Shown in pieces: positions 44,733 to 53,977 of a DNA stretch of 64,000 nucleotides. The stretch comes from Methanobacterium_B sp963768755 (GTDB lineage: Archaea > Methanobacteriota > Methanobacteria > Methanobacteriales > Methanobacteriaceae). A program made the translations under genes and the position numbers. Location of the stretch: NCBI GenBank assembly GCA_963768755.1, contig CAVYIX010000002.1:310001-374000 (forward strand), in the 5' to 3' direction. Positions within the stretch are counted from its first letter, which is position 1, and each line of letters starts with the position of its first letter. The notes under the pieces were generated by a model. The model did no database searches. It was not told the origin of the DNA and was given only the letters and a program-made list of their open reading frames with translations.

Positions 44733-45413
44733 ATGAAAACTGTACTACTCTCCTACTTGATAGACAATGATTCCCCATATTACTTAGGTACTACTAAACC
44801 TTCTATCAAACCCAACAACCAGATTAAAAAGGGTGATGACTACAACACATTTAATTTATCGGTTGGAAATCATAGCGGGACACATGTAGATGCGCCTAAA
44901 CATTTTGTAGATAATAGTAAAGGAATTTCAGATTATGATATAGAAGAACTCATATTCTACCAACCATTTGTAGTTGAATGTCTAAAGGGAAATAATGAAC
45001 TATTAGAAGTGAAAGATTTTTCAGATTTAGATCTTAAGGGTTATGACTGTATACTATTCAGAACAGGCTTTGGTAAATATCGTGACAAAAATAGAGACAA
45101 ATACTTGACACAGAACCCTGGAATATCACTTGAAACAATCCAATGGTTGAGGGAGAATCATAAAAATATTCGATGTCTTGGAATAGACACTATATCAATA
45201 TCTAGATATGGTGATGATGAGTATGCCAAAAAAACACATTTAGCTGCTTTTATTAATGATGAAAATTATGGTGAACCTTTACTTTTAATAGAAGACATGA
45301 ACCTGACCAGAATACCTAAGACCAAAAACTCTTTAAATAAATTAGTTATTGTTCCATGGAACATCAATGGAATTGACAGTGCTCCTTGTAATGTAATTGC
45401 CACCATAAAATAA
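44733..45413 (+). CDS. cyclase family protein (kynurenine formamidase-like)
   Basis: 226 aa from ATG 44733, with AAGGTGATAAC just upstream; the frame opens earlier at 44688. It has the metal-binding HSGTHVDAPKHF signature of the cyclase/kynurenine formamidase superfamily and the GYDCILFRTGFGKYRD and IRCLGIDTISIS segments. Members hydrolyse amides or cyclic esters using Zn or Mn. Methanogens lack the kynurenine pathway, so the substrate is another amide. Divergent from tusA and apparently under the same palindromic motif. Confidence 0.87.
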   Translation: MKTVLLSYLIDNDSPYYLGTTKPSIKPNNQIKKGDDYNTFNLSVGNHSGTHVDAPKHFVDNSKGISDYDIEELIFYQPFVVECLKGNNELLEVKDFSDLDLKGYDCILFRTGFGKYRDKNRDKYLTQNPGISLETIQWLRENHKNIRCLGIDTISISRYGDDEYAKKTHLAAFINDENYGEPLLLIEDMNLTRIPKTKNSLNKLVIVPWNINGIDSAPCNVIATIK

Positions 45414-45496
45414 GCTTTAATTAATTTTTAGAAAATTTAAAATCTGAATAACAAGTTTTTATAATTAGATATTGCTGGTAAAAAGTTTTGAAACAA

Positions 45497-45571
45497 TGCT
45501 CCGGCCGGGATTCGAACCCGAGTCTTCGGCTCGAGAGGCCGAAATGATTGGCCGGACTACACTACCGGAGC
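45497..45571 (-). tRNA. tRNA-Glu (anticodon CTC)
   Basis: Minus-strand 75-base cloverleaf. Acceptor GCTCCGG pairs with CCGGAGC, discriminator A; anticodon stem TCGGC/GCCGA with loop CTCTCGA, so anticodon CTC; T-arm with GGTTCGAATCC. CCA is not encoded (TTG follows). A TATA element (TTTATATA on the minus strand, 45601-45608) lies 30-37 bases upstream of the mature 5' end. No intron. Confidence 0.95.
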
Positions 45572-45600
45572 AAGTGAATATTAAATGATCTAATTCAATC

Positions 45601-45608
45601 TATATAAA
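45601..45608 (-). promoter_or_regulatory. TATA box of tRNA-Glu
   Basis: TTTATATA on the minus strand about 30 bases before the tRNA 5' end, the usual distance for an archaeal stable-RNA promoter. Confidence 0.6.
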
Positions 45609-45825
45609 TCTTGCTAATATATGAGAATTCATTTAAAAATTTTTAATAATGAAATGGGTTTCGTACATGAATAGAGATGTTTAAAAATTGAAATAATATA
45701 AATTATATCCTAAATTATCTTTGCTCATTGAAAATATTAAAAAAATAAAACACGATGATATTCTTAAATTTTTCGCATTAACAAGCTATTATGTTACAGA
45801 ATAATGGTATTCTAAGGTGAATTTA

Positions 45826-46560
45826 TTGATCAAAAAGAAAATTTCTTCCAATGTAAAAAATCCTAAAATTAAACCGCCATGGGACAGGATTAAGGGCCCA
45901 ATATTTATTGGACGGACTTGGTTGGAGTACTTGAAAATGTTTGATCTTAGAGAGGAAGAATTGGTTAGTGGTAAAATACTTGATTGTGCTGCCGGTGCCA
46001 GTTCATTTACAGCTGAAATGTCGAAAAGGGGATTTGATGTAACTGCCGTTGATATTCTATACAACGAAGATCCAGATGTTCTTTGTGATAAATGTAGGCA
46101 TCACATGAAAATACTTGTAGAAGGATTGGGATCTGTTGATCACTTTGTCTGGAGTTTTTTCAATGACTTGGAAGACCTTAAAGACCAGAGAAACCAGGCT
46201 TGCAGGGAATTTATTGATGATTATCGAAACCAAATGGGAAAGAAATACATTACTGCAGATTTAACCCATCTTCCCTTTGAAGATAACGAATTTTCTTTAG
46301 TTCTGTGTTCACATTTATTATTCATTTATGATCACAGGCTTGATTACAAATTCCATATAAACTCCATCAAAGAAATGCTCAGGGTTACCTCAAGGGAGCT
46401 TAGAATTTATCCACTCGTAAAGAATAAGGGTATAAAATCCGAATTTATCAAACGTATCATCAATGATCTCCAAGATTTTGATGTTAATATTGTGAAGGTT
46501 GACTACGAATTCAGAAGGGGCGGTGATGAGATGATTAGAATTGGAAAGATGATAAAATAA
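45826..46560 (+). CDS. SAM-dependent methyltransferase-like protein
   Basis: 244 aa. Class I methyltransferase fold: motif I GKILDCAAGASSFTAEM, strand 2 VTAVDI, then a Cys/His-containing insertion (DVLCDKCRHHMKILVEGLG), motif ITADLTHLPFEDNEFSLVLCSHLLF and a C-terminal VTSRELRIYPLV. The open frame starts at GTG 45817, but AAGGTGA overlaps that codon and fits TTG 45826 better. Substrate unknown. Single gene. Confidence 0.8.
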   Translation: MIKKKISSNVKNPKIKPPWDRIKGPIFIGRTWLEYLKMFDLREEELVSGKILDCAAGASSFTAEMSKRGFDVTAVDILYNEDPDVLCDKCRHHMKILVEGLGSVDHFVWSFFNDLEDLKDQRNQACREFIDDYRNQMGKKYITADLTHLPFEDNEFSLVLCSHLLFIYDHRLDYKFHINSIKEMLRVTSRELRIYPLVKNKGIKSEFIKRIINDLQDFDVNIVKVDYEFRRGGDEMIRIGKMIK

Positions 46561-46620
46561 GATTCTTTTTTTAAAATTACTGATCATTATATACTATTAA
46601 ATTAAATATTTTTATTAAAA

Positions 46621-46643
46621 ATAATAATAATAATAATAATAAT
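46621..46643. repeat. ATA trinucleotide microsatellite
   Basis: Seven perfect ATA units plus two bases, about 60 bases before the start of the CHASE4 kinase gene. Simple repeat in an AT-rich leader. Confidence 0.8.
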
Positions 46644-46703
46644 ATAATTTCTGGTTTGTTATTTCCTTGGAACTACAGATCTATTTTTGTGAAGGAGAAA
46701 AAG

Positions 46704-48770
46704 ATGAAGCTAAGAAGTAAAACCTTACTTTTAAGTGGTATTATCATTGGTACATTGATAATTGTTCTCCTTATCGTATCACAGCTGGTATTTATAAACA
46801 CTTACAGTGACTATGAAAACAGGTACAGTTATCATGTTCTTAAAGATGAATTAACTCAGTTCAACAATACTGTATCTGCAATGGATCAAACAACTAAGGA
46901 TTGGGCCCAGTGGGACGATGCATATTCATTTGTTTCAGGGAACAATCCCGGTTTCGTTAATAAAAATCTACCACCCAATATATTTAATAGACTTAACCTG
47001 AATCTTATCATTTTCGTAGATAACAATGGGAAAATCGTTTATGGTAAATCATATGATCTTATGAAAAACCAATATGTAAACCTCCCACAGAACATGAGTA
47101 ATTTCACCAAAACCGATCCATTATTACAACATAACAATCTTGAAGGCATGAGTGGAGTTTTAAGCTTACCAGAAGGCCCTATGATCGTTACAACAAGACC
47201 TATTGTTACGAGTCATGAACAGGGTCCAATAAAAGGAACCCTTATAATGGGCCGTTACATAACCCCAAGTGAACTTAATACCCTGATTAATATCCCTAAC
47301 AACACTCTAAGTGTTTCTGAATACAATGCGACTGATCAACCATCGGATTTTAGTAATATATTACCCACACTCTCCTCTGTTAAACCCTGGAATGTTCAGA
47401 TCCTAGGATCAAATTCTATAGCAGCTTATGCGCTTATAAATGATATATATAGAAATCCTGCTTTAATTTTAAAGTCTGAGATGTCCAGAACCCTGTATAA
47501 ATCTTATCTTAACAGTGTCCTATATTTCATTTTATCAATTTTAATGATAGGGCTGTTCTTCGTTGGACTGATTCTTTACTCGTTGGATAAAAATGTCCTA
47601 AATAGATTAGATAAAATAATGGGTGAAATTAGGGATATTGGAAAAAAAGGTGATTTAAAACGTCGTGTTACAGTCAATGGCGAGGATGAACTCTCAGATC
47701 TGGCATCATCCATAAATACTACTGTTTTTGCACTGCAAAAATCTGAAAAAAATCTTGAAGAAAGTGAAAAAAATTATCGGAGTATATTTGAAAACACTGG
47801 CACAGCTATGCTAATAGCAGAGGAAGATATGAGCATATCCCTTGTAAATAAAACATTTGAAAATATTTTAAAACAAAACAAGGAAAATATAGAAGGGAAG
47901 CTGAATTGGGTTGATATGGTGGTTCCAGAAGACAGACAAAAGATCGAAAATTACCATAAAAACCATGAAAAAACTGATACATCAGATATTATCCCTAAAA
48001 CCTACGAGGTCAAGGTTGATATTGATGGAGAGAATAGAAATTTTATTGCAACCTTCGATTTCATACCTGGAACAAGGAAAAGTTTAATTTCACTTATAGA
48101 TATTACAGACCGTAAAATAGCAGAAGATCTCCTAAATAAATCATTGAAAGAGAAAGAACTGTTACTGCGTGAAATACATCATAGGGTTAAAAACAGCCTC
48201 CAAATAATCTCTTCGTTACTATCACTTCAATCTTCTGAAATTGATGATGAAGAGATAATTGAACGATATAAGGAAAGTGAAAACAGAATACATACCATAG
48301 CTCTTATACATGAAAGCCTATACAATTCCACAGATATTTCTAATATAAATTTCAAGAATTATGTGAATATCTTGGTTATGGACATTATACATTCGTATAA
48401 CATTGACACCAACAAAATTAAAACGACCCTTGAAATTGATGAATATGAACTTGGAATTGAAACAGCAATACCTTTAGGACTTATAATAAACGAACTAGTT
48501 TCAAATTCACTTAAACATGCTTCTAAAAGAGATATTAAGGGTGAGATCAAAATAACTCTCATTAAAGACAACGACAACTATACTTTAACAGTTAAAGATG
48601 ATGGAGTTGGATTGCCAGATGATTTTAACCTTGAAAATGCAACTTCTCTTGGAATGCTCCTCGTAAATTCATTGGTAAGTCAGTTAGAAGGTAATATAAC
48701 AGTCGAAATTGATGGCAGTACCATAATAAGAATTAAATTTAAGGAACTGGAGTACAGAGAAAGATTTTAA
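46704..48770 (+). CDS. CHASE4-HAMP-PAS HisKA_2 sensor histidine kinase
   Basis: 688 aa from ATG 46704 with GGAG six bases upstream. TM1 at residues 8-32, an extracytoplasmic CHASE4 domain (TKDWAQWDDAYSFV, NLIIFVDNNGKIVYGK), TM2 at about 270-292, HAMP (KRRVTVNGEDELSDLASSIN), one PAS (about 358-475), HisKA_2 with IHHRVKNSLQIISSLLSLQ and HATPase_c with NELVSNSLKHAS and DDGVGLPDD. Membrane receptor for an external small molecule. No cognate regulator nearby. Confidence 0.93.
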   Translation: MKLRSKTLLLSGIIIGTLIIVLLIVSQLVFINTYSDYENRYSYHVLKDELTQFNNTVSAMDQTTKDWAQWDDAYSFVSGNNPGFVNKNLPPNIFNRLNLNLIIFVDNNGKIVYGKSYDLMKNQYVNLPQNMSNFTKTDPLLQHNNLEGMSGVLSLPEGPMIVTTRPIVTSHEQGPIKGTLIMGRYITPSELNTLINIPNNTLSVSEYNATDQPSDFSNILPTLSSVKPWNVQILGSNSIAAYALINDIYRNPALILKSEMSRTLYKSYLNSVLYFILSILMIGLFFVGLILYSLDKNVLNRLDKIMGEIRDIGKKGDLKRRVTVNGEDELSDLASSINTTVFALQKSEKNLEESEKNYRSIFENTGTAMLIAEEDMSISLVNKTFENILKQNKENIEGKLNWVDMVVPEDRQKIENYHKNHEKTDTSDIIPKTYEVKVDIDGENRNFIATFDFIPGTRKSLISLIDITDRKIAEDLLNKSLKEKELLLREIHHRVKNSLQIISSLLSLQSSEIDDEEIIERYKESENRIHTIALIHESLYNSTDISNINFKNYVNILVMDIIHSYNIDTNKIKTTLEIDEYELGIETAIPLGLIINELVSNSLKHASKRDIKGEIKITLIKDNDNYTLTVKDDGVGLPDDFNLENATSLGMLLVNSLVSQLEGNITVEIDGSTIIRIKFKELEYRERF

Positions 48771-49207
48771 TAAACTGCTTAATTTAATTTATGTTTCTTT
48801 GAAATCATATGAATATAAGTTTTATTTTGATTTTAATAAAAAATTAAACCAAATTTTATAAAAATTTGACAATTAAGAGTTTTATACTGATAATAAGAGT
48901 ATTTCCTGTATTTCTTTTTTTTATTTAGATCATAAACTTTATATAGTAAAACTTTTACATTATACATTAAGGAGACTTGAAGGCATTGCAAAATTTCACT
49001 CCCTTATAAATTTGTAACAACCCCCCCCCAATACGATTTATAAGTTAGACGGCTTTTAATCACGTCCACCTAAACTTATTTTTATGCGTGCCTGATGACA
49101 GCTCCTTTAACCCCTTAAAAACTGATTTCAATTAATAATATATTAAAATGAAAATATAATTCGTATTTTTAATAACAATTTTTAGTTAAATATTCGTTGG
49201 AGATAAT
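48771..49207. other. 437-bp intergenic region with a C9 tract
   Basis: No gene recognised. A run of nine C at 49021-49029 stands out in this AT-rich DNA. Around 49095-49130 the sequence has TGATGA and CTGA words, but they are too close together to be a C/D guide RNA. GGAGATAAT at the right edge serves the permease gene. Confidence 0.45.
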
Positions 49208-50653
49208 ATGAAAAGAATATTCCAAAAAAAATGCATACATGAGGCCCTTGCATGTGCAGAAAATGATAAAACACTTAAACGATCGATAGGGCCTGTAGGG
49301 TTAACAATCATGGGTGTTGGAGGAATAATAGGTGCGGGAATTTTTATAATAACAGGAGTTGCATCAGCAGCATCAGGACCTGCACTTATGCTTTCATTCA
49401 TTGTAGCAGCTATAGCATGCACTTTTACCGCACTATGCTATGCCGAATTCGCATCGATGATACCTATTGCAGGTAGTGTATACACCTATACTTACATAAC
49501 CATGGGTGAGATATGGGCTTGGCTAATGGGTTGGATAATGGTCTTACAATATCTTATAGCATCAGCAGCAGTCGCGATCGGATGGTCATCCTATGCTGTA
49601 GCTCTTGTGAACTCGGCAGGAATAGTTCTGCCCACAGCAATTAGTGGACCATTCGGTGTTCATGGATCAATAATCAACCTGCCTGCAGTGATAATTATCC
49701 TCATTCTAACCTGTATTCTGGTTCGTGGTGCTCAGGAAAGTGCACGTTTCAATGCATTCATAGTTTTTATTAAGATTGTTGTAATCTTACTTTTTATAAC
49801 AATCGGCCTGAATTATATTAATCCTGCAAACTATCATCCATTCACCCCATATGGTTTAGCTGGTGTATTTCAGGGAGCTGCAATGGTATTCTTCGCATAT
49901 TTAGGATTCGATGCTGTTGCATCTGCGGCAGAAGAAACTAAAGATCCAGGAAGAACAATTCCGATAGGTATTGTTGGATCGTTGATAATAAGCTCAATTC
50001 TGTATGTCGCAGTTGCAGCAGTTATGACGGGTATGGTACCATATAACCTATTAAACAATGCTTCTCCAGTAGCTTTTGCACTACAATTTGTAGGCGTTCA
50101 ATGGGCATTTACAATAATTACAATTGGTGCAATTGCAGGTCTCACTACTGTTGTTCTTGTCAATATGTTCAGCAAAGCAAGGATCATATTTGCAATGAGT
50201 AGGGATGGTTTACTTCCCAAAATTTTTTCAAATGTTGATAAAGACTGTAAAGCTCCTGTTGCAAGTATAATACTTGTAGGATTGATGGCAATTATAATCG
50301 CTGCATTTTTCTCCTTAGATAGCATCTTTGAACTGGTAAATGTAGGTGCACTTTCAGCATTCATCTTTCTGGCACTTTCGGTTATAATACTGCGGAGACA
50401 ACAACCTGAAATGAAAAGATCGTTTAAATGCCCATTCGTACCAGTGATCCCAATATTATCTATAATATTCAGCTTTGCACTAATATCACAACTTAAAATC
50501 CATATCCTCCAAATATTCATTGTCTGGTTGTTATTAGGAATTGTTGTATACTTTGCCTATGGTAAATACAGGGGACAATTCAGAGATATTGAAAATAAAG
50601 ATCTCATAGATGAAGGATTTGAACCTCCAATAGAAATTCCAGTATCCAAATAG
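49208..50653 (+). CDS. APC family amino acid permease
   Basis: 481 aa with about 12 TM helices. Family start GPVGLTIMGVGGIIGAGIFIITGVAS in TM1 and YAEFASMIPIAGSVYTYTYITMGE in TM2-3 identify a cationic-amino-acid-transporter-type APC member. A short soluble C-terminal tail. GGAGATAAT precedes the ATG. The next gene is a close paralogue in tandem, so the pair probably arose by duplication. Substrate not predictable from sequence. Confidence 0.93.
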   Translation: MKRIFQKKCIHEALACAENDKTLKRSIGPVGLTIMGVGGIIGAGIFIITGVASAASGPALMLSFIVAAIACTFTALCYAEFASMIPIAGSVYTYTYITMGEIWAWLMGWIMVLQYLIASAAVAIGWSSYAVALVNSAGIVLPTAISGPFGVHGSIINLPAVIIILILTCILVRGAQESARFNAFIVFIKIVVILLFITIGLNYINPANYHPFTPYGLAGVFQGAAMVFFAYLGFDAVASAAEETKDPGRTIPIGIVGSLIISSILYVAVAAVMTGMVPYNLLNNASPVAFALQFVGVQWAFTIITIGAIAGLTTVVLVNMFSKARIIFAMSRDGLLPKIFSNVDKDCKAPVASIILVGLMAIIIAAFFSLDSIFELVNVGALSAFIFLALSVIILRRQQPEMKRSFKCPFVPVIPILSIIFSFALISQLKIHILQIFIVWLLLGIVVYFAYGKYRGQFRDIENKDLIDEGFEPPIEIPVSK

Positions 50654-50718
50654 GTTTGAGAATATTTTTGAAATATTTTATATTATTCTGTTCAAATGAA
50701 AAAAAAATTTGGTGAATT

Positions 50719-52176
50719 ATGATCAAAAAAATTTTCTCAAAAAAACCTATTAATGAACTAATTAATGCATCAGAAAATACCGATAAAAGTCTTAAACGTT
50801 CTATAGGTCCAACCGGCTTAATACTCCTAGGTTTGGGAAGTATTATAGGAGCAGGAATATTCATTGTTACAGGAGTTGCTGCAGCTAATTACAGCGGACC
50901 TTCACTTTTAATATCATTTATCATATCAGCTATAGCTTGTACATTCACTGCACTCTGCTATGCTGAATTTGCATCTTTAATACCTATCTCTGGCAGCGTT
51001 TACACTTACACATACGTTACACTTGGCGAAATGTGTGCATGGATGATAGGATGGGTTCTTATTTTTGAATATTTAATATCTGCATCTGCTGTAGCGGTGG
51101 GATGGTCATCCTACACTGTTGGATTACTCATTTCATCTGGAATAAATTTACCCGTATATTTAACAAATTCCATAGCAATGGGTGGATTAATAAATTTACC
51201 AGCTGTATTAATAGTAGTATTATTAACAAGTGTCCTTATTCTTGGAGCAAGGGAAAGTACTCGAGTAAATGCAGCTATAGTATTAGCAAATATAGCTGTT
51301 ATAGTTTTATTCATAGTGGTTGGTATGAAATATATCGATCCAGCTAACTACACACCATTCACTCCATTTGGTATAGGAGGAATTTTTCAGGGTGCTGCGA
51401 TGGTTTTTTTTGCTTATATAGGATTTGATGCTGTTTCAACAGCAGCTGAAGAAGCCAAAGATCCCCAGAAAAATTTGCCAATAGGCATAATTGGATCTCT
51501 TATTATAAGTTCAATACTTTACATAGTGGTTGCAGCAGTTCTAACAGGAATGGCCCCATATAAACTGTTAAACAACCCAGCACCCGTAGCATTTGCCCTA
51601 CAATATGTTGGATCCAACTGGATAGCTTCCATAGTATCTGTTGGAGCATTGTTTGGAATAACATCTGTGCTACTTACAAGCCTGTTCGGGCAGACAAGGA
51701 TCTTTTTTGCCATGAGTAGGGATGGACTCTTACCAGGAATCTTTTCAAAAGTTCATCCAAGTTATAAATCTCCTGTTACAAGTATACTGCTTGTTGGAAT
51801 AGTTGCTGCAGTTATAGCTGCATTAGTTCCTCTTGCAGTTATAATAGAACTTGTAAACATAGGAACTCTGTCTGCGTTCATCTTTCTGGCCATCTCTGTA
51901 ATAGTGCTCAGACGAAAGCAGCCCGATATCCCTCGTGGATTTAAATGTCCCTTTGTTCCAGTGATTCCAATTATCTCAATTGTTTCATGCTTATTTTTAA
52001 TTACTCAGCTATCATCAACAACTCTTCAGAGATTTGCAATAAGCTTGATAATTGGGGTGTCAGTATACTTTTTATATGGAATACGTAAGAGTAAATTAAA
52101 CAATAAAGAGAGTAATGATATAAATGATGATAACATGATCACAGAACATACACCAATTGAAACTAAATCCGAATAA
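50719..52176 (+). CDS. APC family amino acid permease, tandem paralogue
   Basis: 485 aa with about 12 TMs, collinear with its upstream neighbour (GPTGLILLGLGSIIGAGIF, ALCYAEFASLIPISGSVYTYTYVTLGE, PRGFKCPFVPVIPIISI). Ends in an Asp/Asn-rich hydrophilic tail. GGTGAATT precedes the ATG; 65 bp separate it from the first permease. The two may transport different amino acids or form a regulated pair. Confidence 0.93.
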   Translation: MIKKIFSKKPINELINASENTDKSLKRSIGPTGLILLGLGSIIGAGIFIVTGVAAANYSGPSLLISFIISAIACTFTALCYAEFASLIPISGSVYTYTYVTLGEMCAWMIGWVLIFEYLISASAVAVGWSSYTVGLLISSGINLPVYLTNSIAMGGLINLPAVLIVVLLTSVLILGARESTRVNAAIVLANIAVIVLFIVVGMKYIDPANYTPFTPFGIGGIFQGAAMVFFAYIGFDAVSTAAEEAKDPQKNLPIGIIGSLIISSILYIVVAAVLTGMAPYKLLNNPAPVAFALQYVGSNWIASIVSVGALFGITSVLLTSLFGQTRIFFAMSRDGLLPGIFSKVHPSYKSPVTSILLVGIVAAVIAALVPLAVIIELVNIGTLSAFIFLAISVIVLRRKQPDIPRGFKCPFVPVIPIISIVSCLFLITQLSSTTLQRFAISLIIGVSVYFLYGIRKSKLNNKESNDINDDNMITEHTPIETKSE

Positions 52177-52387
52177 ACCAAATAAATAAAAATTATTATG
52201 GTTTTAAATTAACTATGAGGAATAATTTATCTTAAAATTCTTAGAAAAAATTTGATTAAATTTTTGAAATAAATAAGAATTAGAAATATCATAAAAATAA
52301 ATTCTTTTTTTAGATGGTTATTAAAAAAGAACTTATCTTAATTAATTGATTTTAATTAATTCATATCATTTTTTTTGTAACTAAAGT

Positions 52388-52507
52388 TTAAAAGTCAGGT
52401 TTATCCAATTCTAGACATATTTCATCGCCTTTAGGATATATAGATGCTTCTCCACCATGCTTTGAAATGAATTGAAATGCAATTTTGCTGAGTATCTCTG
52501 AAAATTA
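52388..52507 (-). pseudogene. C-terminal remnant of a histidine-kinase ATPase domain
   Basis: On the minus strand a 36-codon frame reads ILSKIAFQFISKHGG followed by EASIYPKGDEICLELDKP and stops. This matches the end of an HATPase domain (the helix before HGG and the final beta strands). There is no start codon, an in-frame stop lies directly upstream, and the rest of the gene is absent, so it is a decayed fragment. Low-confidence on exact left limit. Confidence 0.5.
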
Positions 52508-52604
52508 TTAATTAATTTTATGGTAGATTTGTTAGTTTATTTTAGATTATACATTGATGATCCTTAAACTAAAATGTTAAGAGTAAGGTTTAAATACTTT
52601 AAGT

Positions 52605-52632
52605 ACACATGTTAATTATAATGACATAGTGT
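52605..52632 (+). promoter_or_regulatory. dyad operator candidate of the TetR-ABC locus
   Basis: ACACATGTTA and TGACATAGTGT form an imperfect inverted repeat with one single-base gap, separated by seven bases, about 10-40 bases downstream of a TTTAAATAC TATA-like element. Typical position for autoregulation by the TetR encoded 100 bp further on. Confidence 0.4.
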
Positions 52633-52731
52633 TCAATTAGATGATGGATTGTATTATTAAAAAGATATCAGTCTAAACTTATAACATCATGTCAAATAAA
52701 AATGATCACAAATATTATGAGGTGATAATTA

Positions 52732-53364
52732 GTGACTAAAGCCGACAGGAAAGAAAGGGAACGTGAAATAAGACGTAAAGATATCATAGATGCTGCGGAG
52801 AGGTTATTCTTCGCCAATGATTATGAAAACGTTAAAATGAATAATATTGCTGAAGAAGCAGAAATGGCAAGAGGCACATTGTACCAGTATTTCAAAAACA
52901 AAGATGAAATATATGCTGCTATTGCCATACGCGCCGCTAAAATGATCAACGAAATGTTCAAAGAACTCCTGACTAAAGATCAAACAGGGATCGAAAAAAT
53001 GCGCAACGTATGTGAATTCTATTATGATTTCTACAAGAAATATCCAGGATACTACAATGCATATTACCATTCTGGAATGTTCGAAGTTGAAAGCTCACCC
53101 ACCTTGAAAAAATTGAAGAAAATCAGGAAAACCAGCTTTCAAGTAGCTGTAAATGCCGTAAATGAAGGTATAAAAGATGGAAGTCTTAGAGAGGATCTTG
53201 ATCCGGCAGTAACAACTTTATTCATGCTGGCTACTGCTAATAATATAAATAATATTAGCCCAGTCACCCAGATGTATATGGATGAGTATGGATTAACTCA
53301 AGATAAACTCTTCCAGCTTACATTGGATATGGCTATAAGATCCATTGAAAACAACGGTAAATAA
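52732..53364 (+). CDS. TetR/AcrR family transcriptional regulator
   Basis: 210 aa. N-terminal basic stretch and helix-turn-helix (IDAAERLFFANDYENVKMNNIAEEAEMARGTLYQYFKNKDEIYAAI), then a helical effector domain with an aromatic patch (FYYDFYKKYPGYYNAYYHS). GTG start with GAGGTGAT upstream. It heads a group with a 61-aa protein and a MacB-type ABC pair and probably regulates them. Confidence 0.92.
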   Translation: MTKADRKEREREIRRKDIIDAAERLFFANDYENVKMNNIAEEAEMARGTLYQYFKNKDEIYAAIAIRAAKMINEMFKELLTKDQTGIEKMRNVCEFYYDFYKKYPGYYNAYYHSGMFEVESSPTLKKLKKIRKTSFQVAVNAVNEGIKDGSLREDLDPAVTTLFMLATANNINNISPVTQMYMDEYGLTQDKLFQLTLDMAIRSIENNGK

Positions 53365-53460
53365 AGACTGTAACAAATTTTAGTAATTTAGATTTTATTA
53401 AGATTAATGAGGAGAAAATGGTCATTTATTTAAAAAAAAATATGATTAAGGGGAAATTTT

Positions 53461-53646
53461 ATGGAAATAAGAAAATATTTACAATATATAAGATTCATAA
53501 GCCTTACAAGGTCTTTTTTAAGAGGTGAAAGAACTCGGCGTGATATTATTATAGGGATAGGAATTCTCATTGTCATCAGAATAGGTATATATGGAATAAT
53601 GTCATTTAATGGTGCTCATCCAATGAGTTTATTGAATAATATCTAA
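53461..53646 (+). CDS. small membrane protein, 61 aa
   Basis: Starts at ATG 53461 with GGGGAAA about seven bases upstream. Basic N-terminal part (SLTRSFLRGERTRRD) and one hydrophobic helix (IIIGIGILIVIRIGIYGIM). No family recognised. It lies between the TetR gene and the ABC permease, 96 bp after TetR, and could be a small partner of the transporter. An overlapping 36-codon frame from ATG 53418 also has a GAGGAG element, so the coding phase is not beyond doubt. Confidence 0.5.
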   Translation: MEIRKYLQYIRFISLTRSFLRGERTRRDIIIGIGILIVIRIGIYGIMSFNGAHPMSLLNNI

Positions 53647-53977
53647 AAAAATATTATTAAGTATTATTCTTGGATTAAAATCATTGGTGGCCTGAGATAG
53701 CTATAAAAATCTCTTTAAATCTGGAAAAATAATTTAGAATTAGCGGTAGCTATCAAAAAAACTGGTATAATCATGAATTAAGATAAATTCATAAATGAAA
53801 TAGAATTTAAAAACAAATGGCATTGAAAAAAAGATTATCCAATAATTGAAATATTAGTTACCTCAACCGGCTGGTATTTGATATTCAATTGATATAGTTC
53901 CATCAGAATAAAAAAAATAAGTATATAGACTAAAATGGAAAGTTTAAAAGAAAATTTGACAAAGGAGTAAATTAAAA
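53647..53977. other. intergenic region before the ABC permease
   Basis: No gene seen. AT-rich, with a GGAG for the next gene at 53963-53966. Inverted GATAGCTAT and GTAGCTATC elements lie near 53697 and 53745 and could be a regulatory dyad, but I cannot support more. Confidence 0.4.

Larger units (their letters stand above)
52177..52731. other. 555-bp region with a kinase remnant and the TetR promoter
   Basis: Contains on the minus strand a short decayed HATPase fragment (annotated separately) and on the plus strand the TATA element (TTTAAATAC, about 52589) and dyad upstream of the TetR gene. The remainder is AT-rich. Confidence 0.5.

Noticed and set aside
49095..49130. C/D box guide RNA candidate
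   Set aside because: TGATGA and CTGA words are present, but the distance is about 23 bases, too short for two guides, and the base before the C box is wrong.
53418..53528. 36-codon frame with GAGGAG site overlapping the 61-aa gene
   Set aside because: Shorter, Lys-rich and without hydrophobic or domain pattern; the 61-aa frame with a clean membrane helix is preferred, although not certain.
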